Source of the DNA: Thermaerobacillus caldiproteolyticus
GTDB taxonomy: Bacteria > Bacillota > Bacilli > Bacillales > Anoxybacillaceae
Assembly: GCF_013761245.1 (NCBI RefSeq)
Contig: NZ_JACDUT010000004.1
Span: 248,001 to 312,000 of the forward strand
Direction: 5' to 3'
Length of the DNA stretch: 64,000 nt
Shown: positions 57,912-64,000 of the stretch, in pieces
How the letters are laid out: each line of letters opens with the position of its first letter
How positions within the stretch are numbered: position 1 is the first letter of the stretch
The notes under the pieces: generated by a model
What the model was told of the DNA's origin: nothing
The model's database searches: none
The model's input: the letters and a program-made list of their open reading frames with translations, nothing else
Position numbers and translations under genes: made by a program

Positions 57912-58382
57912 ATGAGAAAATACGTAACGATGTTGATGGTTGTCACATTACTGATTGTTGGATGTGCGAGAGAAAAAGAAATAAAGCAGCAGTCATTACA
58001 AGGAACAAATATGATTAAAACCAATAGGGATGGAACAGCCTATTCATACAAGGTGAATCAATCGATAGCGAAACAAGCTGTTCAGCATATAAAAGCAAGA
58101 AAAGAAGTAAGAGATGCCGTAGCGGTCAACACTTCAAAAAAACTATTAGTCGCTTATCAAGTGAAACATATGCATCGCTTCCGTATGAAACAAATCAAAA
58201 AAGATATCGAACAGCAATTAAAACAGTTATTTCCAAATCACAAGATTATTGTGTCGAGTGATTTAAAAATATTTTGGAAAACAAATGAGTTACGCGACAA
58301 AATCAATAAGGATGGAATGAACGAAAAGCAAATCAACAAACAAATAAAAAAACTGAAAAAACTAAGTGAAGAGCTCACATGA
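57912..58382 (+). CDS. YhcN/YlaJ family sporulation lipoprotein
   Basis: 156 aa. Signal peptide with lipobox LIVGC (Cys18), then the YhcN/YlaJ repeat-like domain (NQSIAKQAVQHIKARKEVRD; AVNTSKKLLVAYQV) and a very basic Lys-rich tail. Such lipoproteins sit in the spore inner membrane region; this position before spoVAC is the one seen in spoVA2mob. The start ATG lacks a strong RBS (GGGTTGATGAAAC). Confidence 0.87.
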   Translation: MRKYVTMLMVVTLLIVGCAREKEIKQQSLQGTNMIKTNRDGTAYSYKVNQSIAKQAVQHIKARKEVRDAVAVNTSKKLLVAYQVKHMHRFRMKQIKKDIEQQLKQLFPNHKIIVSSDLKIFWKTNELRDKINKDGMNEKQINKQIKKLKKLSEELT

Positions 58383-58394
58383 GGGGGGACAAAT

Positions 58395-58877
58395 ATGGCG
58401 AACGAGAAGCGCAAAAAACTTACTCCTGTACAGCAAGAATATCATTTATTTGAAAAGGAACGAGAAACAAAGCGACCGGTTGTGAAAAACTGTATCCGTG
58501 CTTTTTTTGTCGGTGGGCTTATTTGCGTGATTGGTCAAGCAATTTCGTACTTTTATATGTACTTTTTTGATTTTACAGAACAGACAGTAGGTAATCCGAC
58601 GGTGGCTACAATGGTGTTTCTTGCGATGATTTTCACGGGATTAGGCGTATATGACCGCATCGCCCAGTTTGCCGGAGCGGGTAGCTCTGTTCCGGTCACT
58701 GGATTCGGGAATGCAGTGATCTCCGCAGCGATTGAACATCGAACAGAAGGATTTGTATTAGGTGTTGGAGGCAACATGTTTAAACTTGCTGGTTCAGTTA
58801 TTTTATTTGGGACATTTGCCGCCTTTGTCGTTGCTTTAATCAAAACGATTGCGGTGAAATGGGGTGGACTTGGATGA
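58395..58877 (+). CDS. spoVAC: SpoVAC (spoVA2mob-type copy)
   Basis: 160-residue inner-membrane component of the dipicolinic acid channel. Four hydrophobic segments; signature YDRIAQFAGAGSSVPVTGFG and AAIEHRTEGFVLGVGGNMFK. RBS GAGGGG. The stop overlaps the spoVAD start. A housekeeping spoVA operon (spoVAA-spoVAF) is expected elsewhere; lack of spoVAA/AB here marks this as the supplementary type. Confidence 0.94.
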   Translation: MANEKRKKLTPVQQEYHLFEKERETKRPVVKNCIRAFFVGGLICVIGQAISYFYMYFFDFTEQTVGNPTVATMVFLAMIFTGLGVYDRIAQFAGAGSSVPVTGFGNAVISAAIEHRTEGFVLGVGGNMFKLAGSVILFGTFAAFVVALIKTIAVKWGGLG

Positions 58878-59881
58878 TGAAAGGACATCGTACGTGGGTT
58901 TTTGAAAATAAACCTGTTATTATTGCGACGGCAACTGTCGGCGGACCATTTGAAGCGAACGGACGAATTGCCGATGATTTTGATTTATTGCACGAAGATC
59001 TTTGGCTTGGTGAAGACTCCTACGAAAAAGCGCACAAAGTGCTATTGGAAGAAGCGATGTTTAAAGCGATGGAAAAAGGCGGGATTGAAAAAGAAAAAGT
59101 ACAGTTTATTATTACCGGTGACTTAATTAATCAAATGACCCCGTCTAGCTTTGCCGCAAGAACGATTGGTGCTCCATATTTAGGGGTATTTGGAGCATGT
59201 TCGACCTCAATGGAAGGACTAGCGTTAAGCGCATTTATTGTGAATTACGGTGGGGCAGAATATATACTAACCGGTGCATCAAGCCATAACACCGCGGTTG
59301 AAAAACAATTTCGCTATCCAACCGAATATGGTGGGCAAAAGCCGCCGACGGCACAATGGACGGTGACAGGGGCAGGAGTGGCGCTCGTCAGTCCTCAAGG
59401 AGAAGGCCCACGCATTGTCTCTGCAACGATGGGCCGCGTTGTCGATATGGGAATCAGCGATCCGTTTAACATGGGAGGAGCGATGGCACCAGCTGCTGTC
59501 GATACGATTGAAGCCCATTTGCGCGACATGCAAATCGATGCCTCTTACTATGACGTAATCGTTACTGGGGATTTGGGGAAAATTGGAAGAGAAGTCTCCC
59601 TTGATTTAATGAGACAGCACGGTATAGACCTAAAAGAGGAACGGTATCAGGATTGCGGATTGCTTATTTATCGGGAAGGACAGCCGGTTTTATCAGGGGC
59701 AAGCGGCGCTGGCTGTTCAGCTACCGTTGTGTACGGTCATTTGCTTAATCGCATGAAACAAGGAGAATTCAAACGAATGCTTGTCGTGGCAACGGGGGCT
59801 CTGCTTTCGCCGCTTACTTTTCAACAAAATGAAACGATTCCTTGTATCGCTCATGCAGTAGCGATTGAATATGGGGGGTGA
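58874..59881 (+). CDS. spoVAD: SpoVAD (spoVA2mob-type copy)
   Basis: 335-residue soluble thiolase-fold protein that binds dipicolinic acid and helps its uptake into the forespore. Contains [20 protein letters not shown], Cys109 in [11 protein letters not shown] and [15 protein letters not shown] 58874 overlaps the spoVAC stop; ATG 58877 is equally possible. Confidence 0.94.
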   Translation: MMKGHRTWVFENKPVIIATATVGGPFEANGRIADDFDLLHEDLWLGEDSYEKAHKVLLEEAMFKAMEKGGIEKEKVQFIITGDLINQMTPSSFAARTIGAPYLGVFGACSTSMEGLALSAFIVNYGGAEYILTGASSHNTAVEKQFRYPTEYGGQKPPTAQWTVTGAGVALVSPQGEGPRIVSATMGRVVDMGISDPFNMGGAMAPAAVDTIEAHLRDMQIDASYYDVIVTGDLGKIGREVSLDLMRQHGIDLKEERYQDCGLLIYREGQPVLSGASGAGCSATVVYGHLLNRMKQGEFKRMLVVATGALLSPLTFQQNETIPCIAHAVAIEYGG

Positions 59882-59886
59882 AAAAG

Positions 59887-60243
59887 ATGATGGCGATGTT
59901 TTTTTGGGCATTTGTTATAGGTGGAATCATTTGTGTCATCGGACAAATTATGATTGACGTTTTCAAATTAACACCAGCTCATACACTAAGTACACTTGTT
60001 GTTATCGGTGCAATTTTAGACGGATTTGGTTTGTATGAGCCGTTAATCGATTTTGCCGGGGCAGGGGCGACGATTCCGATTACGAGTTTTGGCAACTCGC
60101 TTGTCCATGGTGCTCTTCATGAAGCCGATAAACACGGCATTATCGGGGTATTGACAGGAATGTTCGAAGTCACAAGCGCCGGCATTTCTGCGGCCATTGT
60201 GTTCGGCTTTATTGGCGCTTTATTGTTCCGACCAAAAGGGTAA
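59887..60243 (+). CDS. spoVAEb: SpoVAEb (spoVA2mob-type copy)
   Basis: 118-residue membrane protein with three to four helices; [20 protein letters not shown] and [20 protein letters not shown] are near identical in pattern to SpoVAEb. ATG 59887 fits the GGGGGG RBS; the GTG at 59878 overlaps the spoVAD stop. Together SpoVAC and SpoVAEb form the channel with SpoVAD on its cytosolic side. Confidence 0.93.
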   Translation: MMAMFFWAFVIGGIICVIGQIMIDVFKLTPAHTLSTLVVIGAILDGFGLYEPLIDFAGAGATIPITSFGNSLVHGALHEADKHGIIGVLTGMFEVTSAGISAAIVFGFIGALLFRPKG

Positions 60244-60258
60244 GGAGATGATGATAAC

Positions 60259-60465
60259 ATGACAGTTGGTTCCCAAGTGAAACAAAGCTTAGCAAGCTTA
60301 AAGAGTATTCACGCTGGTTTACAAGGGCTTGCTCTCATTTCGCAAGACGAACAAGCGCAGCGAACATTTCATGAGGCGATGATGTTGACAGAAGAAATCA
60401 TCGCCGATATAAAAAAACGGCTTAGCAAGTTAGAATGGGAGGAGCCCCAATATCACGGAAAGTAA
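60259..60465 (+). CDS. DUF1657 protein, second copy
   Basis: 68 aa: MTVGSQVKQSLASLKSIHAG, a helical middle, ending EEPQYHGK, clearly a paralogue of the 57498 protein (shared MTVxSQVKQxLAxLKS and EEPQY). RBS AAGGAG. 12 bp before the DUF421+DUF1657 gene. Confidence 0.9.
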   Translation: MTVGSQVKQSLASLKSIHAGLQGLALISQDEQAQRTFHEAMMLTEEIIADIKKRLSKLEWEEPQYHGK

Positions 60466-60477
60466 GGAGTATGATCG

Positions 60478-61338
60478 ATGCCTATATGGTTAGAAACAGC
60501 GATACGATCCTTTTCGATATTAATTGGATTATTTATTATTACAAAAATATTAGGAAAAAAGCAATTATCGAAGCTTTCCTTTTTTGAGTATATTGTCGGT
60601 ATTACAGTCGGTGATATTGCTGGAACGATGTCAGTAGACCTTGGTATTAATCTGCAAGAAGGCATTACAAGTATTTTAATCTGGTCGCTATTCCCCGTTT
60701 TTATTTCACGTCTTTCTTTACGAAATAAAAAATTCCGCGATTTTATCGAAGGAAACTCGACCGTTTTTATTAAAAACGGCAAGATTTTAGAAGAAAATTT
60801 AAAACGGGAAAAATACACAATTGATGAATTGTTGGAACAACTTCGGAAGAAGGATATATTTCGCGTTGCTGATGTTGAATTTGCGACACTTGAGCCAAAC
60901 GGAGAGCTAAACGTATTACTCAAGCGCGAAAAGCAGCCGTTAACTGTTGGGGACGTATTTCCAAATCCCCCTTCGGAAAAAGAACCGCAGACGGTCATTA
61001 TGGATGGATTAATTTTAGACGAACCGCTCGCGACGATGGGGCTAAACCGCGGTTGGCTAAAGCAAGAGCTGGATAAGCAAGGTGTAGCGATCGAAAACGT
61101 GTTTTTAGCCCAAGTCGATTCATATGGGCAGCTAACGGTCGATTTGTATGACGATAAAATCCAAGTATCAGAGCCGCAAGAAAAGAAATTGCTGCTAGCA
61201 GCGATCAAAAAAGTACAAGCCGATTTCGAGTTATTTGCGCTTCAGACCGAATCAGAAGAAGCAAAACAGTTATATACGAACAACGCTGAAAAGTTAACAA
61301 CATTGCTGCGACAAGTCGAACCATTGTTAAGAAATTAA
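60478..61338 (+). CDS. 2Duf protein: DUF421 (YetF-like) fused to DUF1657
   Basis: 286 aa. Three N-terminal hydrophobic segments (about 7-25, 33-52, 60-76) and the YetF-type DUF421 domain (IRVADVEFATLEPNGEL-like region to about 215) are followed by a C-terminal DUF1657 domain (about 238-285: IKKVQADFELFALQTESEEA, KQLY) like the free DUF1657 proteins. The fusion is the 2Duf protein of spoVA2mob, reported to be the main contributor to raised wet-heat resistance and slower germination of spores. RBS TAAGGAG. Confidence 0.92.
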   Translation: MPIWLETAIRSFSILIGLFIITKILGKKQLSKLSFFEYIVGITVGDIAGTMSVDLGINLQEGITSILIWSLFPVFISRLSLRNKKFRDFIEGNSTVFIKNGKILEENLKREKYTIDELLEQLRKKDIFRVADVEFATLEPNGELNVLLKREKQPLTVGDVFPNPPSEKEPQTVIMDGLILDEPLATMGLNRGWLKQELDKQGVAIENVFLAQVDSYGQLTVDLYDDKIQVSEPQEKKLLLAAIKKVQADFELFALQTESEEAKQLYTNNAEKLTTLLRQVEPLLRN

Positions 61339-61351
61339 GGAGGTATAAAAA

Positions 61352-61522
61352 ATGGAACGGAAAACAACACGAACAACTGATGAAGAAATTACACTCGGGC
61401 TGAGAAAGAATAATGCTCCAAATCAAACGAATACCACTGATGAAGAAGTGACACTTGAATTTATGTATAGTGGCGATAATGTCACACATCAACCAAAAGA
61501 CTATGAAGACATCGAGTATTAA
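61352..61522 (+). CDS. 56-residue protein at the end of the spoVA2mob-like operon
   Basis: Starts MERKTTRTTDEEITLGLRKN and repeats the word as TTDEEVTLEF before an acidic end (DYEDIEY). AAGGAGG lies 8 bp before ATG, the gene is 13 bp after the 2Duf stop, and a terminator follows, so it is very likely translated with the operon. Two tandem copies of TTDEE(I/V)TL about 30 residues apart. No family recognised. Confidence 0.72.
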   Translation: MERKTTRTTDEEITLGLRKNNAPNQTNTTDEEVTLEFMYSGDNVTHQPKDYEDIEY

Positions 61523-61527
61523 AAAGA

Positions 61528-61572
61528 AAAGACCGTTTCTCGATAGATCATCGAGAAGCGGTTCTTTGTTTT
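61528..61572 (+). terminator. Terminator of the spoVA2mob-like operon
   Basis: AGACCGTTTCTCGAT pairs with ATCGAGAAGCGGTTCT (one G-U-like mismatch), followed by TTTGTTTTTT. Confidence 0.83.
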
Positions 61573-61682
61573 TTACTTATATCCTTGTTTCTTTTTTAAA
61601 GAGCTGTTAGTTCGGCCCACAACGTGTCTACTGATTAAATCAATTTCTCAGCTGATATGCGCCGAGTCATCACAGGAGCAAT

Positions 61683-61840
61683 ATTGGAAAATAGCCTTGC
61701 TCTAGCTCCCTTGTATCAAATAACCTTCTCTTTTGAAGTGACAAGCATGTTGGGCGGAAGAACATTTGCCCATCGCAGGAGCCAAGATGGTGGCATTTTG
61801 CCAATTACTCACAGGACGAGGTAATTTTTGGACGACATTT
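61683..61840 (+). repeat. Interspersed intergenic repeat, copy F
   Basis: GCTCTAGCTCCC, then GGAAGAACATTTGCCCATCG and CAGGAGCCAAGATGG. It fills much of the gene-free stretch 61573-61840; the first part, with GTTCGGCCCACAACGTGTC, may be another decayed copy. Confidence 0.6.
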
Positions 61841-62161
61841 TTAGCTGTTTAACGATTGCAAAAACTCTCGGACTTCTTCTGGAGTTTTTGCGTTAGCGCT
61901 ATGAAGATGGGCAACTTTTTCTCCATTTTTAAACACAAGCAAGCTCGGAATTCCCATGACTTGGTATTTTTCCGCGAGTTCAGGAACATGGTCGCGGTTC
62001 ATTTGGAACCAATCATATTGAGAGTATTCATTGACAATGTCATCAATGAACATATTCATTCGTGTACAGTCAGGGCACCATGTTGTATAAAATTTGACGA
62101 TGACTGGCTGTTCGCCCGAAATCACTTCTTGAAATTGCTCTGCAGTTTGTAATTCTTTCAA
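61841..62161 (-). CDS. Thioredoxin-family protein
   Basis: 106 aa, thioredoxin fold with active site WCPDC (FYTTWCPDCTRM) and the cis-Pro loop GIPSLLVFKNG. The TTG start (62159-62161) lies 9 bp after AAGGAGG. No signal peptide, so cytosolic. Resembles YtpP-type proteins; role unknown. Confidence 0.87.
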   Translation of the reverse strand: MKELQTAEQFQEVISGEQPVIVKFYTTWCPDCTRMNMFIDDIVNEYSQYDWFQMNRDHVPELAEKYQVMGIPSLLVFKNGEKVAHLHSANAKTPEEVREFLQSLNS

Positions 62162-62292
62162 TGGATGTTCCTCCTTATTGATGTTGTATACGTTTATACT
62201 TTATCATACTTTCTCGTTAAAAAAGAATTGATATGCCTTTGCACATCGTCCGTCCGCTTGCATACATAAATGATAGAAAGGACGGTGAGACG

Positions 62293-62529
62293 ATGAGCCG
62301 CGAGCTGGAAAAAGCGTTAGAAACATTGGCAAAGTCAAAGCAAGAAGGGCACCATCAATTCATTCAACTATTTGAACAATGGAACAAGAAATTTGATGGG
62401 CAGATAAAGGAAATCGAGAAAATAAACGGGCAATTTTTAAAAGAAATTGAAGGGAATTTGGATTATATGAATCGTTGGTTTGCGAAAAAGGAGAAACAAT
62501 TCGCGCAACTGTTTCGGTTATTTGGGTAG
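62293..62529 (+). CDS. Small helical protein, unrecognised
   Basis: 78 aa, fully helical and charged (MSRELEKALETLAKSKQEGH; NRWFAKKEKQFAQLFRLFG). ATG 62293 follows GGACGGTGAG; an in-frame start at 62233 lacks an RBS. CATACATAA upstream (62264) is near a sporulation-type -10. Function unknown. Confidence 0.6.
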   Translation: MSRELEKALETLAKSKQEGHHQFIQLFEQWNKKFDGQIKEIEKINGQFLKEIEGNLDYMNRWFAKKEKQFAQLFRLFG

Positions 62530-62549
62530 GAAGTTCAACGTGAGCCCAT

Positions 62550-62577
62550 ACCGTTTGCTAAGTAGATGCATACGATG
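62550..62577 (+). promoter_or_regulatory. Candidate SigmaK promoter of yjcZ-like gene
   Basis: ACC (62550-62552), 16 bp, CATACGATG (62569-62577); one mismatch to CATANNNTA. The same -10 occurs at spoVIF. Confidence 0.6.
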
Positions 62578-62608
62578 AAACTAACAACGTGTAAGGAGGT
62601 GCATAGCG

Positions 62609-62746
62609 ATGTTCGGATCTTGCGGTTACGGCTACGGTGGTTATGGCTATGGAGGTTATGGCTATGGAGGTTACGGCTCTAGCTTTGTATTAATTGTTGT
62701 TTTGTTTATTTTGTTAATTATTGTGGGTGCTGCGTTCGTAGGCTAA
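62609..62746 (+). CDS. yjcZ: YjcZ family tiny sporulation membrane protein
   Basis: 45 aa: a Gly-Tyr-rich head ([19 protein letters not shown]) and one C-terminal membrane helix ([20 protein letters not shown]), the layout of the YjcZ/tiny transmembrane sporulation family. GTAAGGAGGT precedes ATG by 7 bp. In B. subtilis yjcZ lies close to spoVIF, as here. Confidence 0.86.
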   Translation: MFGSCGYGYGGYGYGGYGYGGYGSSFVLIVVLFILLIIVGAAFVG

Positions 62747-62756
62747 TGTGTTTAAC

Positions 62757-62799
62757 GGGTACGGGCTGTTTTCAAAAACGAGCAGCTCGTACTTTTTCT
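62757..62799 (+). terminator. Terminator of yjcZ-like gene
   Basis: GTACGGGCTG / CAGCTCGTAC (imperfect) with a 14-nt loop, then T5. Confidence 0.65.
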
Positions 62800-62811
62800 T
62801 TTCATTTATTC

Positions 62812-62838
62812 ACTTCTGGTTTTTGTTTTCATACGATG
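62812..62838 (+). promoter_or_regulatory. Candidate SigmaK promoter of spoVIF
   Basis: ACT, 15 bp, CATACGATG (62830-62838), 25 bp before the start codon. spoVIF is SigmaK-dependent in B. subtilis. Confidence 0.6.
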
Positions 62839-62862
62839 TAGCATGAAAGGGAGGATGGAACA

Positions 62863-63117
62863 ATGGATAATCAATTTTTGAAAAATATTGAAAAGAAAAC
62901 GGGCGTCAATATGAAAGAGGTATTCGAGTTAGCCAACTCATTACAACATGCCAACTTTAAAGACGAGAAAACCGTTCGTCAAGTCATTAAGCGTGTCGCG
63001 CAAATTGCCAATCGAAAAGTGCCAAAAGAGTTGGAAGACCAAATTGTGAAAACGATTATTCAAAATGGAAAACAGCTTGATTTTAGTACAATTGCCAACA
63101 TGCTAAACAAGAAGTAA
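62863..63117 (+). CDS. spoVIF: Stage VI sporulation protein F
   Basis: 84 aa, helical, matching SpoVIF/YjcC (FLKNIEKKTGVNMKEVFELA; VRQVIKRVAQIANRKVPKEL). In B. subtilis it is needed late for proper coat assembly and acts with GerE. RBS AAGGGAGG. Own promoter and terminator. Confidence 0.88.
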   Translation: MDNQFLKNIEKKTGVNMKEVFELANSLQHANFKDEKTVRQVIKRVAQIANRKVPKELEDQIVKTIIQNGKQLDFSTIANMLNKK

Positions 63118-63118
63118 A

Positions 63119-63151
63119 GAAAGGGGAGCCTCGAGACCGAAGCTCCCTTTG
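63119..63151 (+). terminator. Terminator of spoVIF
   Basis: AAAGGGGAGC / GCTCCCTTTG with 12-nt loop. Confidence 0.75.
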
Positions 63152-63265
63152 TTGCCTTTCACTGACAAAATGCGATTATGCTTTTTGCAACGAAAACATA
63201 AGGTAGGAAAAAAGGATTCATAAGTGAGAATAGCGAATCAATGAACAAAGGGGGGAGGAGAATAG

Positions 63266-63496
63266 ATGTTAACCGTTTCTGGCGCTTATGATTCGTTTTT
63301 TTATTATGTGCATCGTCCAATACTTGAACGTTCGCCTTTACTTTCGGTTTTCCCTATAACAGCAGTCAATGTTGCTTCCAATCGTTATGATACAGCTCGA
63401 CTAAATGAATATGTGCCTCAACGAAAGAAAACAGCAGCACAAAAAATACTCGTTGACATAACAGGAAAAGGTCAATGGATCAATGAATGCATATAG
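63266..63496 (+). CDS. Unrecognised 76-residue protein
   Basis: MLTVSGAYDSFFYYVHRPIL followed by VNVASNRYDTARLNEYVPQR and a basic end. A very strong RBS (GGGGGGAGGAG) supports translation. CATAAGGTA near 63198 fits a SigmaK -10 but lacks the -35. No domain recognised. Confidence 0.55.
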   Translation: MLTVSGAYDSFFYYVHRPILERSPLLSVFPITAVNVASNRYDTARLNEYVPQRKKTAAQKILVDITGKGQWINECI

Positions 63497-63512
63497 AAAT
63501 GGACGGATAGAC

Positions 63513-64000
63513 ATGGAATCAATACACTGTTCTTATTTTGAAGGAGCTGTCAATATCGTCAAGAGAAAGGGATTTTGATTGACGCCGGTCTTGATCAAGG
63601 GACAATGAAAATAAGGCAATAAAACGCTTAAAGGAAGAGAGCGCCGCTCATCCATTTTTTCACTACTCATATTACTATGGGAGTATCTTATTTGCAGCAG
63701 CAACAAGAGGCACGTAGTAGAGTCAGCTTTAGAAGAAGCGATATTACAAAACCCGATTCTCGAACCGCTGTATTATTTTAAGGAAATGGACCGTTACAAT
63801 AAAGTTTCTAGAGAGTGAAGGGATTCAAGCCGATGACATGGCTAAGGAAGGAACGCGGGAGCTTGACGGATTGGTCGTAGCTGTTACCCATCAAGGTGTT
63901 TTATATGCTTTTTTAGAGTGGAGGCGTTACAAAAAACATAAAATTCCGTAGTCGATGCGGATCAATGCTACATACGCTGTATTGGCCGCTTATGTTGTAA
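63513..64000 (+). pseudogene. Decaying metallo-beta-lactamase-fold hydrolase
   Basis: Segments in three frames line up as one protein: CSYFEGAVNIVKRKG and LIDAGLDQGTMK near 63525-63610, VVESALEEAILQNPILEPLY near 63717-63775, FLESEGIQADDMAKEGTREL and VTHQGVLYA near 63805-63910, and VVDADQCY near 63950. The FEGAVN/LIDAGLDQG start and LLEPLY block belong to MBL-fold hydrolases. The metal-binding HxHxDH region near 63660 is lost, with several frameshifts. The 3' end runs off the window. Confidence 0.7.

Noticed and set aside
60453-61208. 251-codon open frame on the reverse strand
   Set aside because: Lies fully antisense to the 2Duf gene, has no RBS and reads as a Ser-rich mirror of a well-supported coding sequence.
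57498-61522. The operon being the housekeeping spoVA operon
   Set aside because: spoVAA, spoVAB, spoVAEa and spoVAF are absent and DUF1657/2Duf genes are present, so it is the supplementary type.
62624-62682. Short tandem repeat or CRISPR-like array in the GGTTATGGCTAT run
   Set aside because: The repeats are Gly-Tyr codons inside the YjcZ-type gene, with no spacers.

Overview
The window is a chromosomal segment of a thermophilic, endospore-forming Bacillaceae. Gene content, moderate GC and protein wording point to an Anoxybacillus/Geobacillus-type organism; this is a judgement from reading, not a database match. Most of it keeps the Bacillus subtilis order argCJBD-carAB-argF, yjzC/yjzD/yjaU, fabH-fabF-yjaZ, yjbA-trpS-opp, spx-mecA-coiA-pepF, spxH-yjbI, yjbJ-yjbK, yjbL-relQ-nadF-rluD, prpE, fabI-cotO, and ends near yjcZ/spoVIF.

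1-2.0 kb: end of a molybdopterin synthase locus (moaE cut by the window edge, moaD), ywiC and a frameshifted fnr, apparently the remains of a nitrate-respiration neighbourhood. 2.1-11.7 kb: complete arginine operon from glutamate to citrulline with its own arginine-type carbamoyl-phosphate synthase; ARG-box-like operators precede argC and carA. 11.7-20.8 kb: ClpB under a perfect CtsR operator, FabH/FabF under a FapR-like operator, small conserved genes. 20.8-28.4 kb: trpS with a tryptophan T-box, and oppABCDF. 28.5-46.7 kb: Spx with its control proteins MecA and SpxH, TerC, cardiolipin synthase, CoiA, PepF, RelQ, NAD kinase, PrpE, a SEDS protein, MgtE and FabI.

46.8-57.1 kb: spore-surface accessory region. 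CotO is followed by the remnant of an IS605-type TnpB element, then a ytcC-ytcB-ytcA / ytdA nucleotide-sugar cluster, then a run of lineage-specific genes (a protein with a duplicated 24-residue block, two related coiled-coil proteins, a Cys-containing beta-rich protein, small basic proteins). Several have upstream matches to the mother-cell SigmaK pattern AC-N15/16-CATANNNTA. 57.2-61.5 kb: DUF1657, YhcN/YlaJ-type lipoprotein, spoVAC, spoVAD, spoVAEb, DUF1657, DUF421+DUF1657 fusion, plus one unlisted small gene. This is the architecture of the spoVA2mob operon known from highly heat-resistant spores, including the 2Duf protein. 61.5-64 kb: thioredoxin-like protein, YjcZ-type peptide, SpoVIF and a decaying metallo-beta-lactamase-fold gene.

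Diverged copies of one non-coding repeat family sit in at least five gene gaps. No rRNA, tRNA or CRISPR array was seen. Coordinates of non-coding sites were counted by eye and may be off by a base or two.
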